A stretch of 64,000 nt of DNA from an uncultured bacterium (GCA_905216055.1 CAJMSH010000003.1:186001-250000), one strand, 5' to 3'. Counted from the first letter of the stretch, positions 9,407 through 18,576 are shown. Translations and numbers: made by a program. Notes: a model not told the origin generated them from the letters alone.

Positions 9407-12034
9407 TTAAACTTTTACTGATTTCAAATCATCTTCAACCTTAGATAAAACTTCATCTAATTTTGAAGCATCTTTTATACCGCCTTGAGCAAAGTTTGGT
9501 CTGCCGCCGCCGTTTGCACCTGTTGCTCGAGCAATTTCTCCGACAATTTTGCCCGCATTAACACCTTTTTTAACAAAGCTGTCAGATACTTTTACGGCTA
9601 CTGTTTTCTCTGATGCAAGAATTATTATGCTTTCACCAAACTTGTTAGACATAAATTCAATACCTGTTTTAATAGCGTTTCCATCAAAGTTTTCAACTTT
9701 TGAGATGAATAATTTTCCGCCATCAATATCTTGAGCTTTTGATAAGAAGGTTGCAAATTTTGCACGTGCATTTTCTTCTTTTGCTTTAACCAATTCTTTT
9801 TGAAGTTCTCTATTTTCTTCCTGAAGTTTTTCTATACGTTCAATAACTTCTTCTGAGTGAACTTTGAACATTTGAGAAAGTTTATCCATTTCTTTAACTC
9901 TTTCGTTCATATAATCAAAAGCAGCATTTGATACAACAGCTTCAATACGTCTTGTACCTGCGGCAATTGCACCTTCTGAAACGATTTTGAACATTCTCAA
10001 ATCTCTTGTATTTCTAGCATGAGTTCCTGCACAGAATTCTTTTGAAATACATTTATCACCACTGCCCATAGATACAACTCTGACTATATCTTCATATTTT
10101 TCACCAAACAATGCAACAGCACCTGTAAGTTTAGCTTTTTCAATATCCATTTCTTGAGTTGTAACGTCAAGACCTTGAGAAATCCAATTATTAACGATAC
10201 TTTCAACTTTCGCAATTTCATTTTCCTTCATTGCACGAGAGAATGTAAAGTCAAAACGCATTCTGTTTTCTTCAACCTGAGAACCTGCTTGCTTAACCTC
10301 ATCACCCAATACTTGAGTTAATGCAGCTTGAAGCAAGTGAGCAGATGAGTGGTGAAGTCTGATTTCTTCACGTCTTGGAACATCAATTTTTGCTTTAACA
10401 CTTTCACCTATTGTAATTTCACCATTAACGATTTGGCAACGATGTACAAACAATTTGTTTACTTTGAAAGTTGTAAGAACATCAAGCTTCAATTCTTGTC
10501 CGTTAGTCTTTGAATCTTCGATTACACCGCTGTCACCAACTTGACCACCGCATTCAGCATAGAATGGAGTTTTGTCTAAAACGACATCAACATAACCTTC
10601 TCCATCAATTGTTGCAAGAATTTTAGCATCACATTCATTTTCTGTGTAACCGACAAATTCTGATGAGCCCACTTGTTGTTCAAGTTTAGCGTATTTCATA
10701 TCACCTGTTACACTAATTTTTGCAGCAGCAGCTTTTGCACGATCTTTTTGCTCTTGCATAGCTAATTTATAACCTGCTTCATCAACTTTCAAACCATTTT
10801 CTTCTGCGATTTCTTTTGTTAATTCAAACGGGAATCCATAAGTATCATAAAGTTTGAACGCACTTTCGCCATCAATATCTTTTTTCGCAGAAATAAATTC
10901 ATCCAACATTTTATAACCGCGATCAAGTGTTTTTGCGAAACGATCTTCTTCTTTTTTGATTGTATCAACGATTTTAGCTTTATTCTTAACTAAATCAGGA
11001 TAAGCTTCACCGTAATTTTCAACAACAACATCTACAAGTTTGTATAAGAACGGCAAATCCATACCTAAGATTTTTCCATGACGCAATGCACGTCTTAAAA
11101 TCATTCTCAATACATAACTTCTTCCTTCATTACCCGGGATAACTCCGTCTGAAATCAAGAAAGTTACACATCTTGCATGGTCTGTGATAATTCTCAAAGA
11201 AATATCTGTTTTTTCAGATTTTTTATAAGGCACACCGCTCATTTCAGAAACCTTATCCATAATAGGTTTTAAAAGATCAGTTTCAAAAGTAGATGCAACC
11301 CCTTGGCATACCATAGCAATACGTTCAAGTCCCATACCTGTATCAACATTTTTCTTGCCTAAAGGAGATTGATTACCTTCTTCATCTTGGTACAATTCTG
11401 TGAATACAAGGTTCCAAATTTCAACCCATCTGTCGCATTCACAAGTATCAATTCCGCAGCCTCTAGGATCATCACATTTGTATTGTTCGCCTAAATCGTA
11501 GTGAATTTCTGAACAAGGTCCGCAAGAACCTGATGCACCGGGAGGGCCCCAGAAATTATCTTTTTTACCTTTACGTTTAATACGTTCATCAGGGACACCA
11601 ACGCTTCTCCAGATTTCATAAGCTTCGTCATCTGTTTCAAAAATTGTAATCCACAATCTGTCTTTATCAAGCTTTAAAACCTCAGTTACAAATTCCCAAG
11701 CCCAAGGAATAACTTCTTTTTTATAATAATCACCGAAAGAAAAGTTACCTAACATTTCAAAGAATGTATGATGTCTTGGAGTTCTTCCAACATTTTCGAT
11801 ATCAGAATCTTTGCCGCCAGCTCTGGCACATTTTTGGCAAGAAGTAGCTCTTGCAGGTTCATAAGGACAAGGTTGAATTCCTAAAAATATCGGTAAAAAT
11901 TGTAACATACCTGCAGTTGTCAATAAAACTGTCGGATTGTCAGGCACAAGACTTGAGCTTTCAACGACAGTGTGTTGATGTTTATTCTTGAAATAATCTA
12001 AATATAATTTTCTTATTTGATTTCCGGTTAGCAT
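9407..12034 (-). CDS. alaS: alanyl-tRNA synthetase
   Basis: 875 residues, the full bacterial length. It charges tRNA-Ala with alanine and edits mis-charged Ser/Gly. Seen: class II catalytic core at the N-terminus (T-A-G-M-L-Q-F; R-H-H-T-F-F-E-M-L-G-N-F-S-F-G-D), editing-domain zinc ligands H-H-S-S-A-H near 562 and C-A-G-T-H near 666, a coiled coil near 730-770, and the glycine-rich C-Ala end (G-G-G-R-P-N-F-A-Q-G-G). The ATG follows GGGA, with a TATAAT about 28 nt upstream. Two tRNA-Ala genes (GGC and TGC anticodons) are also in this window. Confidence 0.98.
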   Translation of the reverse strand: MLTGNQIRKLYLDYFKNKHQHTVVESSSLVPDNPTVLLTTAGMLQFLPIFLGIQPCPYEPARATSCQKCARAGGKDSDIENVGRTPRHHTFFEMLGNFSFGDYYKKEVIPWAWEFVTEVLKLDKDRLWITIFETDDEAYEIWRSVGVPDERIKRKGKKDNFWGPPGASGSCGPCSEIHYDLGEQYKCDDPRGCGIDTCECDRWVEIWNLVFTELYQDEEGNQSPLGKKNVDTGMGLERIAMVCQGVASTFETDLLKPIMDKVSEMSGVPYKKSEKTDISLRIITDHARCVTFLISDGVIPGNEGRSYVLRMILRRALRHGKILGMDLPFLYKLVDVVVENYGEAYPDLVKNKAKIVDTIKKEEDRFAKTLDRGYKMLDEFISAKKDIDGESAFKLYDTYGFPFELTKEIAEENGLKVDEAGYKLAMQEQKDRAKAAAAKISVTGDMKYAKLEQQVGSSEFVGYTENECDAKILATIDGEGYVDVVLDKTPFYAECGGQVGDSGVIEDSKTNGQELKLDVLTTFKVNKLFVHRCQIVNGEITIGESVKAKIDVPRREEIRLHHSSAHLLQAALTQVLGDEVKQAGSQVEENRMRFDFTFSRAMKENEIAKVESIVNNWISQGLDVTTQEMDIEKAKLTGAVALFGEKYEDIVRVVSMGSGDKCISKEFCAGTHARNTRDLRMFKIVSEGAIAAGTRRIEAVVSNAAFDYMNERVKEMDKLSQMFKVHSEEVIERIEKLQEENRELQKELVKAKEENARAKFATFLSKAQDIDGGKLFISKVENFDGNAIKTGIEFMSNKFGESIIILASEKTVAVKVSDSFVKKGVNAGKIVGEIARATGANGGGRPNFAQGGIKDASKLDEVLSKVEDDLKSVKV

Positions 12035-12112
12035 AATCTAATTCCCTTATAATTTTCTACATTATAAAAAAATTATATCTTAAACAAAAAACTCTTGCAA
12101 AAAACAAACAAA

Positions 12113-12158
12113 AAAGCCTTAATTTTGTTAAATAAACTTTCACAAAACTAAGGCTCTA
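12113..12158 (-). terminator. terminator of the hendecad-repeat gene
   Basis: On the minus strand a stem AGCCTTAG / TTAAGGCT, with TTTTGT/ACAAAA extending it, is followed by a T run. It lies just past the stop at 12180 and before alaS. Confidence 0.75.
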
Positions 12159-12179
12159 TACAAATTTTATTTATTATTT

Positions 12180-13604
12180 TTATTTTTTAAATTTATCAAA
12201 AGTATCATCCTTTTTTGGCATATCCAAAATAGTTTTATCTTGAATATCAGGTTTTTGTTCTTCTATTGTTTTTTTAGGATTTACAATTTTATCCACAATT
12301 CCAGGCTTATTTTTAATTATTGATGGAATATCCGGTTTAGGTAGAGTTTCTGATGGCAAAGGTTTCTCGTCCGTTGGATAAAATGGCTCTTCGTTCGTTG
12401 GATAAACTGGTTTCTCTTCTACTGGAGAATAAGAATTAATTTCAGCTTCAATTTCTCTGCGTTTTTGTTCTAATTCTCCGTCCCCCAAAATCAATTGATC
12501 TGAGAAATTTGCTAAATCATCCAGTAATTCTTTCTTTCTCTCATGTGGAAGATCTGATGAGAGAATAGCATTTTTCATAGTATTAACCTTGTTAACTGTT
12601 TCTGTCGTATGCGTTTTATGTTTATTTGTTACTGCATCAGAAACTTTAGATGAATAACCTTCAAGTTCTTGAGTTTCTTTTGCATTTTTACGTACTTCTT
12701 TTCGAGTTGCTGTTCCTTCTTCTTTAACAGTATTTTTTATTTCGGCAGCTTCTTCATGAACAGCTTGACTAATTTTCTCTCCTTCTCTACGAACAGTATT
12801 ACGAGTCATAATACCTTCATTAATAACAGTTGCTCTTGTTGCTGCACCCTCTTGATGAACTGCTCTACGAGTTGCAGCGCCTTCATTATGAACTGCACGA
12901 CGAGTTGCGGCACCTTCATTGTGAACTGCACGACGAGTTGCAGCTCCCTCTCTATCAACATTTGCATTAATGTCTTTAGCATTTTTATTATCATTTGCCA
13001 TTATTTCATCACCGACTTCTTGAGTAATTGTTGCGTTAATCGCAGCATTAGAATCGCTATTTGTCATAATCATTTTTGCAAGTTCTTCATTTGTTTTGCT
13101 TTCAGCATTTCTATATTGTTCAGAAACCTTTTGAGCCCAACCGTTTAAATCAGAAACATACTTTGTTAGATTGTCTTTATACTCGGGAGCCATAAAATTT
13201 GGTCTCTGACCTAAATTTTCAGGGATAAACCCGCTATTGTCACCATGAGATCTTACAAAACCTTCTTTAGCAGTGTTAATAATTGCATACGCTTTAGTTT
13301 CTGCAGATTTTGCAGTTTCAACTGCATTATTTTTTCGTCCAAACTGGCTTTTATAAGCATCATTAATGGAATCTGTAAGTTTTTCAAGATTTTTTTTAGT
13401 TTCTTTAAAATTTTCACCTTCAATATCTTCAGAAGCAATCTCTAAACCATATTTTTCCGGAGAGAACCCCATTTCTTTACATTGTTGTTGAAAAAACACC
13501 ATTTCAGTTTTACTTAATGTTTTACCCCCATAAACATTGGCATTTTTTGCCAAAGCATACAAAGGTGTACCTTTTAATTGGGAAATTTCAAATCCTGCTG
13601 TCAT
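12180..13604 (-). CDS. hypothetical protein with 11-residue coiled-coil repeats
   Basis: 474 residues, function unknown, no signal peptide. The N-terminal 200 residues are mixed-helical. Residues about 213-303 hold eight 11-residue repeats; the first three are near-identical (E-G-A-A-T-R-R-A-V-H-N) and later ones diverge (E-G-I-M-T-R-N-T-V-R-R, E-A-A-E-I-K-N-T-V-K-E). An 11-residue period predicts a right-handed (hendecad) coiled coil. At DNA level these are 33-bp tandem repeats (12841-12957). A Pro-rich tail follows, with repeated E-K-P-x-Y-P-T. AAAGGAG precedes the ATG. It might be a filament or scaffold protein, but only the repeat geometry supports that. Confidence 0.75.
   Translation of the reverse strand: MTAGFEISQLKGTPLYALAKNANVYGGKTLSKTEMVFFQQQCKEMGFSPEKYGLEIASEDIEGENFKETKKNLEKLTDSINDAYKSQFGRKNNAVETAKSAETKAYAIINTAKEGFVRSHGDNSGFIPENLGQRPNFMAPEYKDNLTKYVSDLNGWAQKVSEQYRNAESKTNEELAKMIMTNSDSNAAINATITQEVGDEIMANDNKNAKDINANVDREGAATRRAVHNEGAATRRAVHNEGAATRRAVHQEGAATRATVINEGIMTRNTVRREGEKISQAVHEEAAEIKNTVKEEGTATRKEVRKNAKETQELEGYSSKVSDAVTNKHKTHTTETVNKVNTMKNAILSSDLPHERKKELLDDLANFSDQLILGDGELEQKRREIEAEINSYSPVEEKPVYPTNEEPFYPTDEKPLPSETLPKPDIPSIIKNKPGIVDKIVNPKKTIEEQKPDIQDKTILDMPKKDDTFDKFKK
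12700..12960 (-). repeat. 33-bp in-frame tandem repeats
   Basis: About eight 33-bp units encode the hendecad repeats of the 12180-13604 protein. The three at 12860-12957 are nearly identical in DNA, indicating recent expansion; the outer copies are degenerate. Copy number could vary between strains. Confidence 0.8.
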
Positions 13605-13825
13605 AAATTTTCTCCTTTAAGATTTTATGCATACACTAACAAATAAGGGGTACGGCAGCAAGAATAAAAAACTTTAAAAAATTGGGAAAAGAAATTAACA
13701 TAAGTTTACACACAAAATTTTCAAATAATCTTGCAAAGAAAAATTTTTGTGTTAACATAAGACTTATGAGGGATTATACAGGTACCCCACGAAACCAAAC
13801 ACTTGTCTAAGCCCTCTGGATCCAA

Positions 13826-13899
<74 letters not shown>

Positions 13900-13903
13900 A
13901 ATA

Positions 13904-13938
13904 AAAAGAGGATAGGATTTTTTCCTAATCCTCTTTTT
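13904..13938 (+). terminator. tRNA-Arg terminator
   Basis: AAAAAGAGGATAGGA, a T loop, then TCCTAATCCTCTTTTT: a strong hairpin (one bulge) with a T run, directly after the tRNA. A degenerate copy lies at 14252-14285. Confidence 0.85.
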
Positions 13939-13939
13939 A

Positions 13940-14379
13940 TTTTGCTTACGATAGCGATGAGATAAACCTATTTTGCGTTCGGCGGATTTTTTGCAGAGAG
14001 CGGAGGTCTTTTGCCAAAAGAATATTTATTCTTGCAGGCAAAAACCGAAGTCTCGTTTAACGCAAAAAATCCAAGAAAAATCGCATCTCGGATAAATAGA
14101 TAGCGATGAGAGCGCACAATTGCGTAGCAATTTAAAGCGTTCGAGCGCGAGGAAGCTGAGGCTGGAGTATTATGCGAAAGATATTATCTTGATGCAAAAT
14201 ACGAAATTGCCGTTATATGCGACCGAGCAAGAAAATCGCATCCAGGGTAAATAAAAAGATTTTTCCTAATCTTCTTTTTATTTTGCTTGCAATAGCGAAG
14301 AGAATGTCAGTTTGCGTTCTTGGATTTTTTGCAGAAAACTAAGTGATTAATCGAATGTTTAACAAATAGGTACTTTATA
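13940..14379. repeat. gene-free stretch built of tRNA-Arg 3'-end copies
   Basis: No convincing gene. A 20-base tRNA 3'-end piece recurs at 14079-14098 (terminator missing) and 14234-14259 (with a degenerate terminator). The flank GCTTACGATAGCGATGAG at about 13943 recurs as GATAGCGATGAG after the 14079 copy and as GCTTGCAATAGCGAAGAG after the 14234 copy. A 16-bp perfect inverted repeat GCAAAAAATCCAAGAA lies at 14062-14077 with its complement at 14317-14332. Parts of 14100-14230 look richer in G+C than the neighbours. I read this as scars of repeated integration or unequal recombination at the tRNA gene. Confidence 0.65.
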
Positions 14380-15360
14380 TTAATCGTACCAAGAATAACC
14401 ATAATCACCTAAACTTTTTTTAGAGATTTGTTTTCTTAATTTTTCCAATTGATCCAGTTCTTTAGCCGTTATAACTTCTCCAATTTTTGGCCCACCATAC
14501 TTTAGATATTTTGCCGTAACTATAGGCGAAAATTCAAAACCTTGAGCAGCAAGATTAAAGTAATCAGCCATAAACTCTTCCCTATTTAACTGGCTATTTG
14601 GCAAATAAAAATCTTCAGGCGTTTTTTTGAATTTTCTTGCAATTTTATTTAAAGTTCTTCTAATTTCTTGTGCTTTTTCTGAATTTTTTGCTTCCGCAAC
14701 GCGTTCTTTTGTTGTGTTATAGAAAGGATTATGTTTAAAATATCCTTCTTTATAAGCACGTGCATAATCACTTCGTAAAGCTATTTGTTCTTCTTTACTT
14801 AGATGGCATAACATGTGATCTTTGTATCTGTTTTTTACGAAAGGTATACGTTTCAACCAAGTCCCAAACATAAACTTATAATTATCTTTTCCCATTCTTA
14901 ATCCAAAGGGAGAAAAAGGATGTACAAATTTATTTTGTATACATCTTTTTAAATGACCGGTTTCATGTATTGGAACTCTAAAATCTATTGTATTTATACA
15001 TCTAGGATTGTATAATATACTTTTACCCAACGTAATAGCTTGAAATCCACCTTTTCTAGGTAAGAGATGTTCCCAGAATTCTAAATGTTTAGGTATATCA
15101 TATCCTTTTTTGCCAAGAAAACGATGAAAAGCTTCTAGGAATTCAGTTGTTTGTAATGTTTCTAAAGTTTCTTTTTTGTATCCATTAGCCTTAACTACAG
15201 ATTTCGAAACTTTCCCTATAATTATATCTGAACAGGACGTTTGATTAAGATGTGCACTCCAATCTTTAACAATACCTCTATATTGCTTATAATTCATTCT
15301 ATTATTAATGAATCTACCACATAAATTTTTTCCAAGTCTTAAATATACACCGTAACTCAT
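14380..15360 (-). CDS. HETGH metallopeptidase-like protein
   Basis: 326 residues; no named family recognised. V-P-I-H-E-T-G-H-L near 126-134 matches the zinc-peptidase consensus H-E-x-x-H, and N-R-E-E-F-M-A-D-Y-F near 257 could supply the third, glutamate, ligand as in gluzincins. The C-terminal part contains L-K-Y-G-G-P. The protein at 59182-60486 has the same three landmarks in the same order. There is no signal peptide; the N-terminus is basic. It sits in the tRNA-Arg accessory region. Peptidase activity is inference from the motif; substrate unknown. Confidence 0.7.
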   Translation of the reverse strand: MSYGVYLRLGKNLCGRFINNRMNYKQYRGIVKDWSAHLNQTSCSDIIIGKVSKSVVKANGYKKETLETLQTTEFLEAFHRFLGKKGYDIPKHLEFWEHLLPRKGGFQAITLGKSILYNPRCINTIDFRVPIHETGHLKRCIQNKFVHPFSPFGLRMGKDNYKFMFGTWLKRIPFVKNRYKDHMLCHLSKEEQIALRSDYARAYKEGYFKHNPFYNTTKERVAEAKNSEKAQEIRRTLNKIARKFKKTPEDFYLPNSQLNREEFMADYFNLAAQGFEFSPIVTAKYLKYGGPKIGEVITAKELDQLEKLRKQISKKSLGDYGYSWYD

Positions 15361-15440
15361 TTTAAAATTCCTTATTTTCCCTACATAAATATATAAAGTA
15401 TTTTTCTAATAAAAAATTGTTAATTTATTACAGAATATAT

Positions 15441-15490
15441 GCAACATTTTTTAACAACCAAGTTCGGAAATTGTCATATCTCGGGTAAAT
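15441..15490. repeat. 50-bp direct repeat, left copy (Fic cassette)
   Basis: 45 of 50 bases match the copy at 16738-16787. The 3' half ends in ATCTCGGGTAAAT, the same as the tRNA-Arg 3' end plus its flank. The pair brackets the Fic gene and looks like old attachment-site copies. Confidence 0.75.
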
Positions 15491-15522
15491 AAAACAGGAC
15501 GGGATTTATCTCGTCCTGTTTT
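15491..15522. terminator. bidirectional terminator after the Fic gene
   Basis: Perfect-stem hairpin AAAACAGGACG / CGTCCTGTTTT directly after the left repeat and 15 bases from the Fic stop codon. Confidence 0.85.
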
Positions 15523-15536
15523 ATTTAAAATAGATT

Positions 15537-16661
15537 TTATCTAAAAATCTTAATATACTCTTCAAACACATAAAAACGATTTCTGTTAAACCCGGTTTTT
15601 TCTTGTAATATTCCTACTTCTACAAATGCTTTGAGTAGTCCATTTACTGTTGCAGGAGTGATTCCAAGCCCTTCGCTTACAAGTTTGGAATTAACTTTGG
15701 GCTTAGAATATAATAATTCTAATAATCTTTGACCATTTGTTGCTTTTTTACCAATTTTAGTCAATTTATTTTCAACATCTTTTTTAAGTTTAATAATTTC
15801 ATCAAAAGTTTTGATACTGTTTTTTGATGTTTCAATTACTCCTGTTAAAAAGAATTTGAGCCATTGAGTAATGTTATCATTCTGCTTGACCATTGAAAGC
15901 GAATCATAGTATGACATTCTGTTCTTTTCAAAAAAGTCAGAAATGTATAAAACGGGTTTATTCAATAATCCGGTACTTATCAAATAAAGAATTATCAAAA
16001 GTCTTCCGGTTCTACCGTTTCCATCTAAAAACGGGTGAATTGTCTCAAATTGATAATGTGCTATACCTGCTCTAATAAGTTCAGGTACTTGGATGTATTC
16101 ATTATGTAAAAATTTTTCAATATCACTTAGTAAATCAGGCAAAAGATTAGGTTCAGGGGGAACAAAAAATGCATCCTGTAAAGAAGAACCACCTATCCAA
16201 TTCTGAGTTTTACGGATTTCTCCAGGAGTTTTATGTGCACCCCTGACACCCTGCAATAATATTTTATGAGCTTCTTTTAAAAGCCTCATTGATAGCGGTA
16301 ACTCATTTAACATTTCTACTGAATAATTAATAGCTTGAATGTAATTTTGTACTTCATGCCAATCATCTCTTAATTCGGGTTTAACTTGTTCAACAGGAGA
16401 TATTGCATCTTCAAAAGTTGTTCTTGTTCCTTCAATTCTATTTGAATTTGTAGCTTCTTTTGTTGCATACATCTTAATAAAGAAATCTATATCAGGGATT
16501 AAATCAGCATAAGAATTTAGTTTGCCTAACCACAGGCTTGCATCTTGAAGCAAACTTGATAATTCTTCTAACTTCCAATCAATATCCTCATTAATAAATG
16601 ATGGTACAAAAGGCTTGTAACCTTTATGTAAAATATATGTTCCTGCTTTATATTCTTTCAT
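15537..16661 (-). CDS. Fic-domain AMP-transferase with winged helix
   Basis: 374 residues. Fic proteins transfer AMP (or another nucleotide part) to hydroxyl groups of target proteins. The complete active motif H-P-F-L-D-G-N-G-R-T-G-R is at about 206-217. An N-terminal inhibitory helix S-N-R-I-E-G (about 73-78) makes this a class II, self-inhibited Fic protein. The last 80 residues look like a winged helix (A-T-V-N-G-L-L-K-A-F), typical of the Fic/DUF4172-type regulators. It is flanked by 50-bp direct repeats and has no antitoxin partner beside it. Target unknown. Confidence 0.93.
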   Translation of the reverse strand: MKEYKAGTYILHKGYKPFVPSFINEDIDWKLEELSSLLQDASLWLGKLNSYADLIPDIDFFIKMYATKEATNSNRIEGTRTTFEDAISPVEQVKPELRDDWHEVQNYIQAINYSVEMLNELPLSMRLLKEAHKILLQGVRGAHKTPGEIRKTQNWIGGSSLQDAFFVPPEPNLLPDLLSDIEKFLHNEYIQVPELIRAGIAHYQFETIHPFLDGNGRTGRLLIILYLISTGLLNKPVLYISDFFEKNRMSYYDSLSMVKQNDNITQWLKFFLTGVIETSKNSIKTFDEIIKLKKDVENKLTKIGKKATNGQRLLELLYSKPKVNSKLVSEGLGITPATVNGLLKAFVEVGILQEKTGFNRNRFYVFEEYIKIFR

Positions 16662-16737
16662 TATAATTCTGCCATATTTTAGTTTAAGTGATTATTGTAA
16701 ATTATAGCATATTTATAATTTAGTTTCAATAGATTAA

Positions 16738-16787
16738 GCAATATTTTCAACCAACCAAGTTCGAAAATTGTCATATCTCGGGTAAAT
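16738..16787. repeat. 50-bp direct repeat, right copy (Fic cassette)
   Basis: Partner of 15441-15490; the spacing between copies is 1297 bases. It contains the tRNA-Arg-like end ATCTCGGGTAAAT and is followed by a terminator, as is the left copy. Confidence 0.75.
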
Positions 16788-17032
16788 TAATAAAAAGTAA
16801 GCGGGTTTAAAACCCGCTTTTTTAGTATTATTAAAGGCATATAAAAATATTCAATTTTGTCTGATGGATACTCTTTTATGGTTTTATTAACATTAATATT
16901 TCTAAAATAAATACCCAATAAATAATTTATCACAGCAGTAAGCAATCCTGCCACAATATATATTAATAAAATTAAATTATCTAAATTAATTCTTCCTTGT
17001 TGTAGCAAAATCATAACTCCCAGCTTTAGCAT
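16787..17032 (-). CDS. doubtful small membrane protein
   Basis: An open frame of about 81 residues with one strong hydrophobic segment (L-I-L-L-I-Y-I-V-A-G-L-L-T-A-V-I). Its last codons run through the terminator hairpin at 16799-16823, and its start is poorly supported (ATG at 17032, no spaced ribosome-binding site). It follows the His/Lys-rich gene by 14 bases, so an operon is possible. It may be chance. Confidence 0.35.
   Translation of the reverse strand: MLKLGVMILLQQGRINLDNLILLIYIVAGLLTAVINYLLGIYFRNINVNKTIKEYPSDKIEYFYMPLIILKKRVLNPLTFY
16799..16825. terminator. rho-independent terminator
   Basis: AAGCGGG / CCCGCTT stem with a T run on the plus strand and a weaker one on the minus strand. 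It follows the right copy of the 50-bp repeat. Confidence 0.8.
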
Positions 17033-17046
17033 AATCAAAATATAAA

Positions 17047-17307
17047 CTAATGTTTACCCCACCATTTATGAAAATGATTCCATTTTTTCTCATGTTTTGG
17101 TTTGTGCTTTTTCTTATGCTTTGGTTTCGGCTTATGTTTATGACATTTATGATCATCACATCTTTCATACGAATCTGATGTTTTAAACATAACCTCAGTA
17201 TTATTTCGTCTTAAACCAAACCAAGTGAAATCACCGTGCGCACTTGCAACTGTATAAGATGAAGTAACGAGAATACAAACCAACATTATTAAAAACTTTT
17301 TTAACAT
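17047..17307 (-). CDS. secreted His/Lys-rich peptide
   Basis: 86 residues. A signal peptide ends in V-A-S-A (about residue 23). A short region follows with two cysteines (C-D-D-H-K-C), then a C-terminus almost wholly of H, K, P and W (repeats of K-H-K-P, ending W-W-G-K-H). Such clusters bind Zn, Cu or Ni or polyanions; which one applies here is unknown. Strong GGAGG ribosome-binding site. It lies at the edge of the accessory region. Confidence 0.75.
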   Translation of the reverse strand: MLKKFLIMLVCILVTSSYTVASAHGDFTWFGLRRNNTEVMFKTSDSYERCDDHKCHKHKPKPKHKKKHKPKHEKKWNHFHKWWGKH

Positions 17308-17502
17308 ATAACCTCCAAAAACTTCCTTAGAAAGTTATTATCCGATGTTATAAATTTTTTGTCAAGTTTAGTTTTGTTAAGAGAGTCAATTTTAATTCAC
17401 TTTTCTAAAAATTAAATTCGAAAATTAAAATAGATAATACTACTGACAGTTTTTTTACAAAAAGCTTTTTATAATACAAATTCTTTTTTAATATTAAACG
17501 CT

Positions 17503-18027
17503 TCAAATATCTTTTTTTGCATTTTTCAATTCAATAAAATGCTCAATATTACGGTATTTAAAAACTTTAGCAGGGTTGCCTCCTGCTATTGCATAAGGAG
17601 GTATTTCACCGTGAACTACTGCTCCAGCCTGAATTATAGCACCCTCACCAATAACTGTACCAGGTAATATTATTACTTTTGCACCTATCCACACAAAATC
17701 ACCAATAATAACACCTTTCTTTATTGATGTACCATCATATGGAATATCATTGCCCTCATAATTATGACTTGATGATATTATTTGTGAATCAAAACCAGCA
17801 ACAAAATAATTCCCTAATACAACATCCCCATTACCACTTATTCTCATTCCATTTAACTTTACATGGTCTTTAATTACAGTATTTTTATTAACAGTAGAAA
17901 ATCTTGAACATTGGAAATTTTTACCAATTGATTTAGCTGTAAATATTATCTGTATACTGTTGCAAAACTGTCTAAACCAGATTCGTATAAATTTTATTGG
18001 AATTAAACAGGATAAAATTTTAATCAT
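17503..18027 (-). CDS. hexapeptide-repeat O-acetyltransferase
   Basis: 174 residues of the left-handed beta-helix acyltransferase family. These trimers usually move acetyl from acetyl-CoA to a sugar hydroxyl. Seen: many (I/V)GxxxxI-type turns (V-I-G-E-G-A-I-I-Q-A-G-A-V-V), the catalytic-type S-S-S-H-N-Y loop (His), and the C-terminal I-P-P-Y-A-I-A-G-G-N-P-A-K-V signature. A hydrophobic N-terminus may lie on the membrane. It is probably a surface-polysaccharide modifier, but no glycan cluster is adjacent. Confidence 0.85.
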   Translation of the reverse strand: MIKILSCLIPIKFIRIWFRQFCNSIQIIFTAKSIGKNFQCSRFSTVNKNTVIKDHVKLNGMRISGNGDVVLGNYFVAGFDSQIISSSHNYEGNDIPYDGTSIKKGVIIGDFVWIGAKVIILPGTVIGEGAIIQAGAVVHGEIPPYAIAGGNPAKVFKYRNIEHFIELKNAKKDI

Positions 18028-18150
18028 CTTTGTTACCGAAAAAATTATATAAGAATAAAAGTATCATGTCAATCACTTTTTTATATTAATGTGCCTTATA
18101 AGAGGTTTTTAAAAAATACTTTATACGATAACCTTATAATGAGGGAAATT

Positions 18151-18504
18151 ATGTTTTTTATTGACAAAAACAATATAGGAACTGTTATAAAAAATGCTCG
18201 GAAAAAAGCGGGACTCAAGCAATACGAACTTGCAGAAATGGCCGGTTTTTCAGAAAAACATTTATGCAGAATTGAAAATGGGAAATACCTTCCAAAACTT
18301 GAACACTTTTTAAGTATAGTATCTATACTGAATCTTAAACTGGAAGATTTTGGAATTAATTCTGATGAGAAACACATTTCCCAAGAAAAAAATATTCTTA
18401 TAAATAAAATTCTAACAAGCGATGATAAACTTGTTAAAATTTATTTTGAAATTTTCGAAAGTATTGATAAAATCATTAATTTTAACAAAAATAAAATGAT
18501 TTAA
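18151..18504 (+). CDS. XRE-family transcriptional regulator
   Basis: 117 residues from the ATG at 18151, chosen because GAGGG sits 5 nt upstream; earlier in-frame GTG and ATG codons lack support. The N-terminal helix-turn-helix is clear (I-K-N-A-R-K-K-A-G-L-K-Q-Y-E-L-A through H-L-C-R-I-E-N-G-K-Y-L-P). The C-terminus is helical and unassigned. It lies 119 bases upstream of the DHA2 exporter in the same direction, so it may control that gene through the palindromes at 18591-18614 (inference). Confidence 0.85.
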   Translation: MFFIDKNNIGTVIKNARKKAGLKQYELAEMAGFSEKHLCRIENGKYLPKLEHFLSIVSILNLKLEDFGINSDEKHISQEKNILINKILTSDDKLVKIYFEIFESIDKIINFNKNKMI

Positions 18505-18576
18505 AACATTACTAAATTCTATTATTTAATCTACAAACTTTTTAAAATTGCATTCTTTTGATTGTTATGTTACCGT

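Noticed and set aside
12669..13148. Long Cys/Ser/Phe-rich open frame opposite the hendecad gene
   Set aside because: It exists only because the 33-bp repeats lack stops on the other strand; its composition mirrors the repeats and it has no ribosome-binding site.
13646..13793. Inverted GGGGTAC / GTACCCC pair and TTAACATAAG direct repeats upstream of tRNA-Arg
   Set aside because: Short and widely spaced; expected by chance in AT-rich DNA and not linked to a recognisable signal.
15537..17038. Fic toxin-antitoxin module
   Set aside because: The inhibitory helix is within the same protein (class II), and the neighbouring small frame is weak and lies beyond a terminator.
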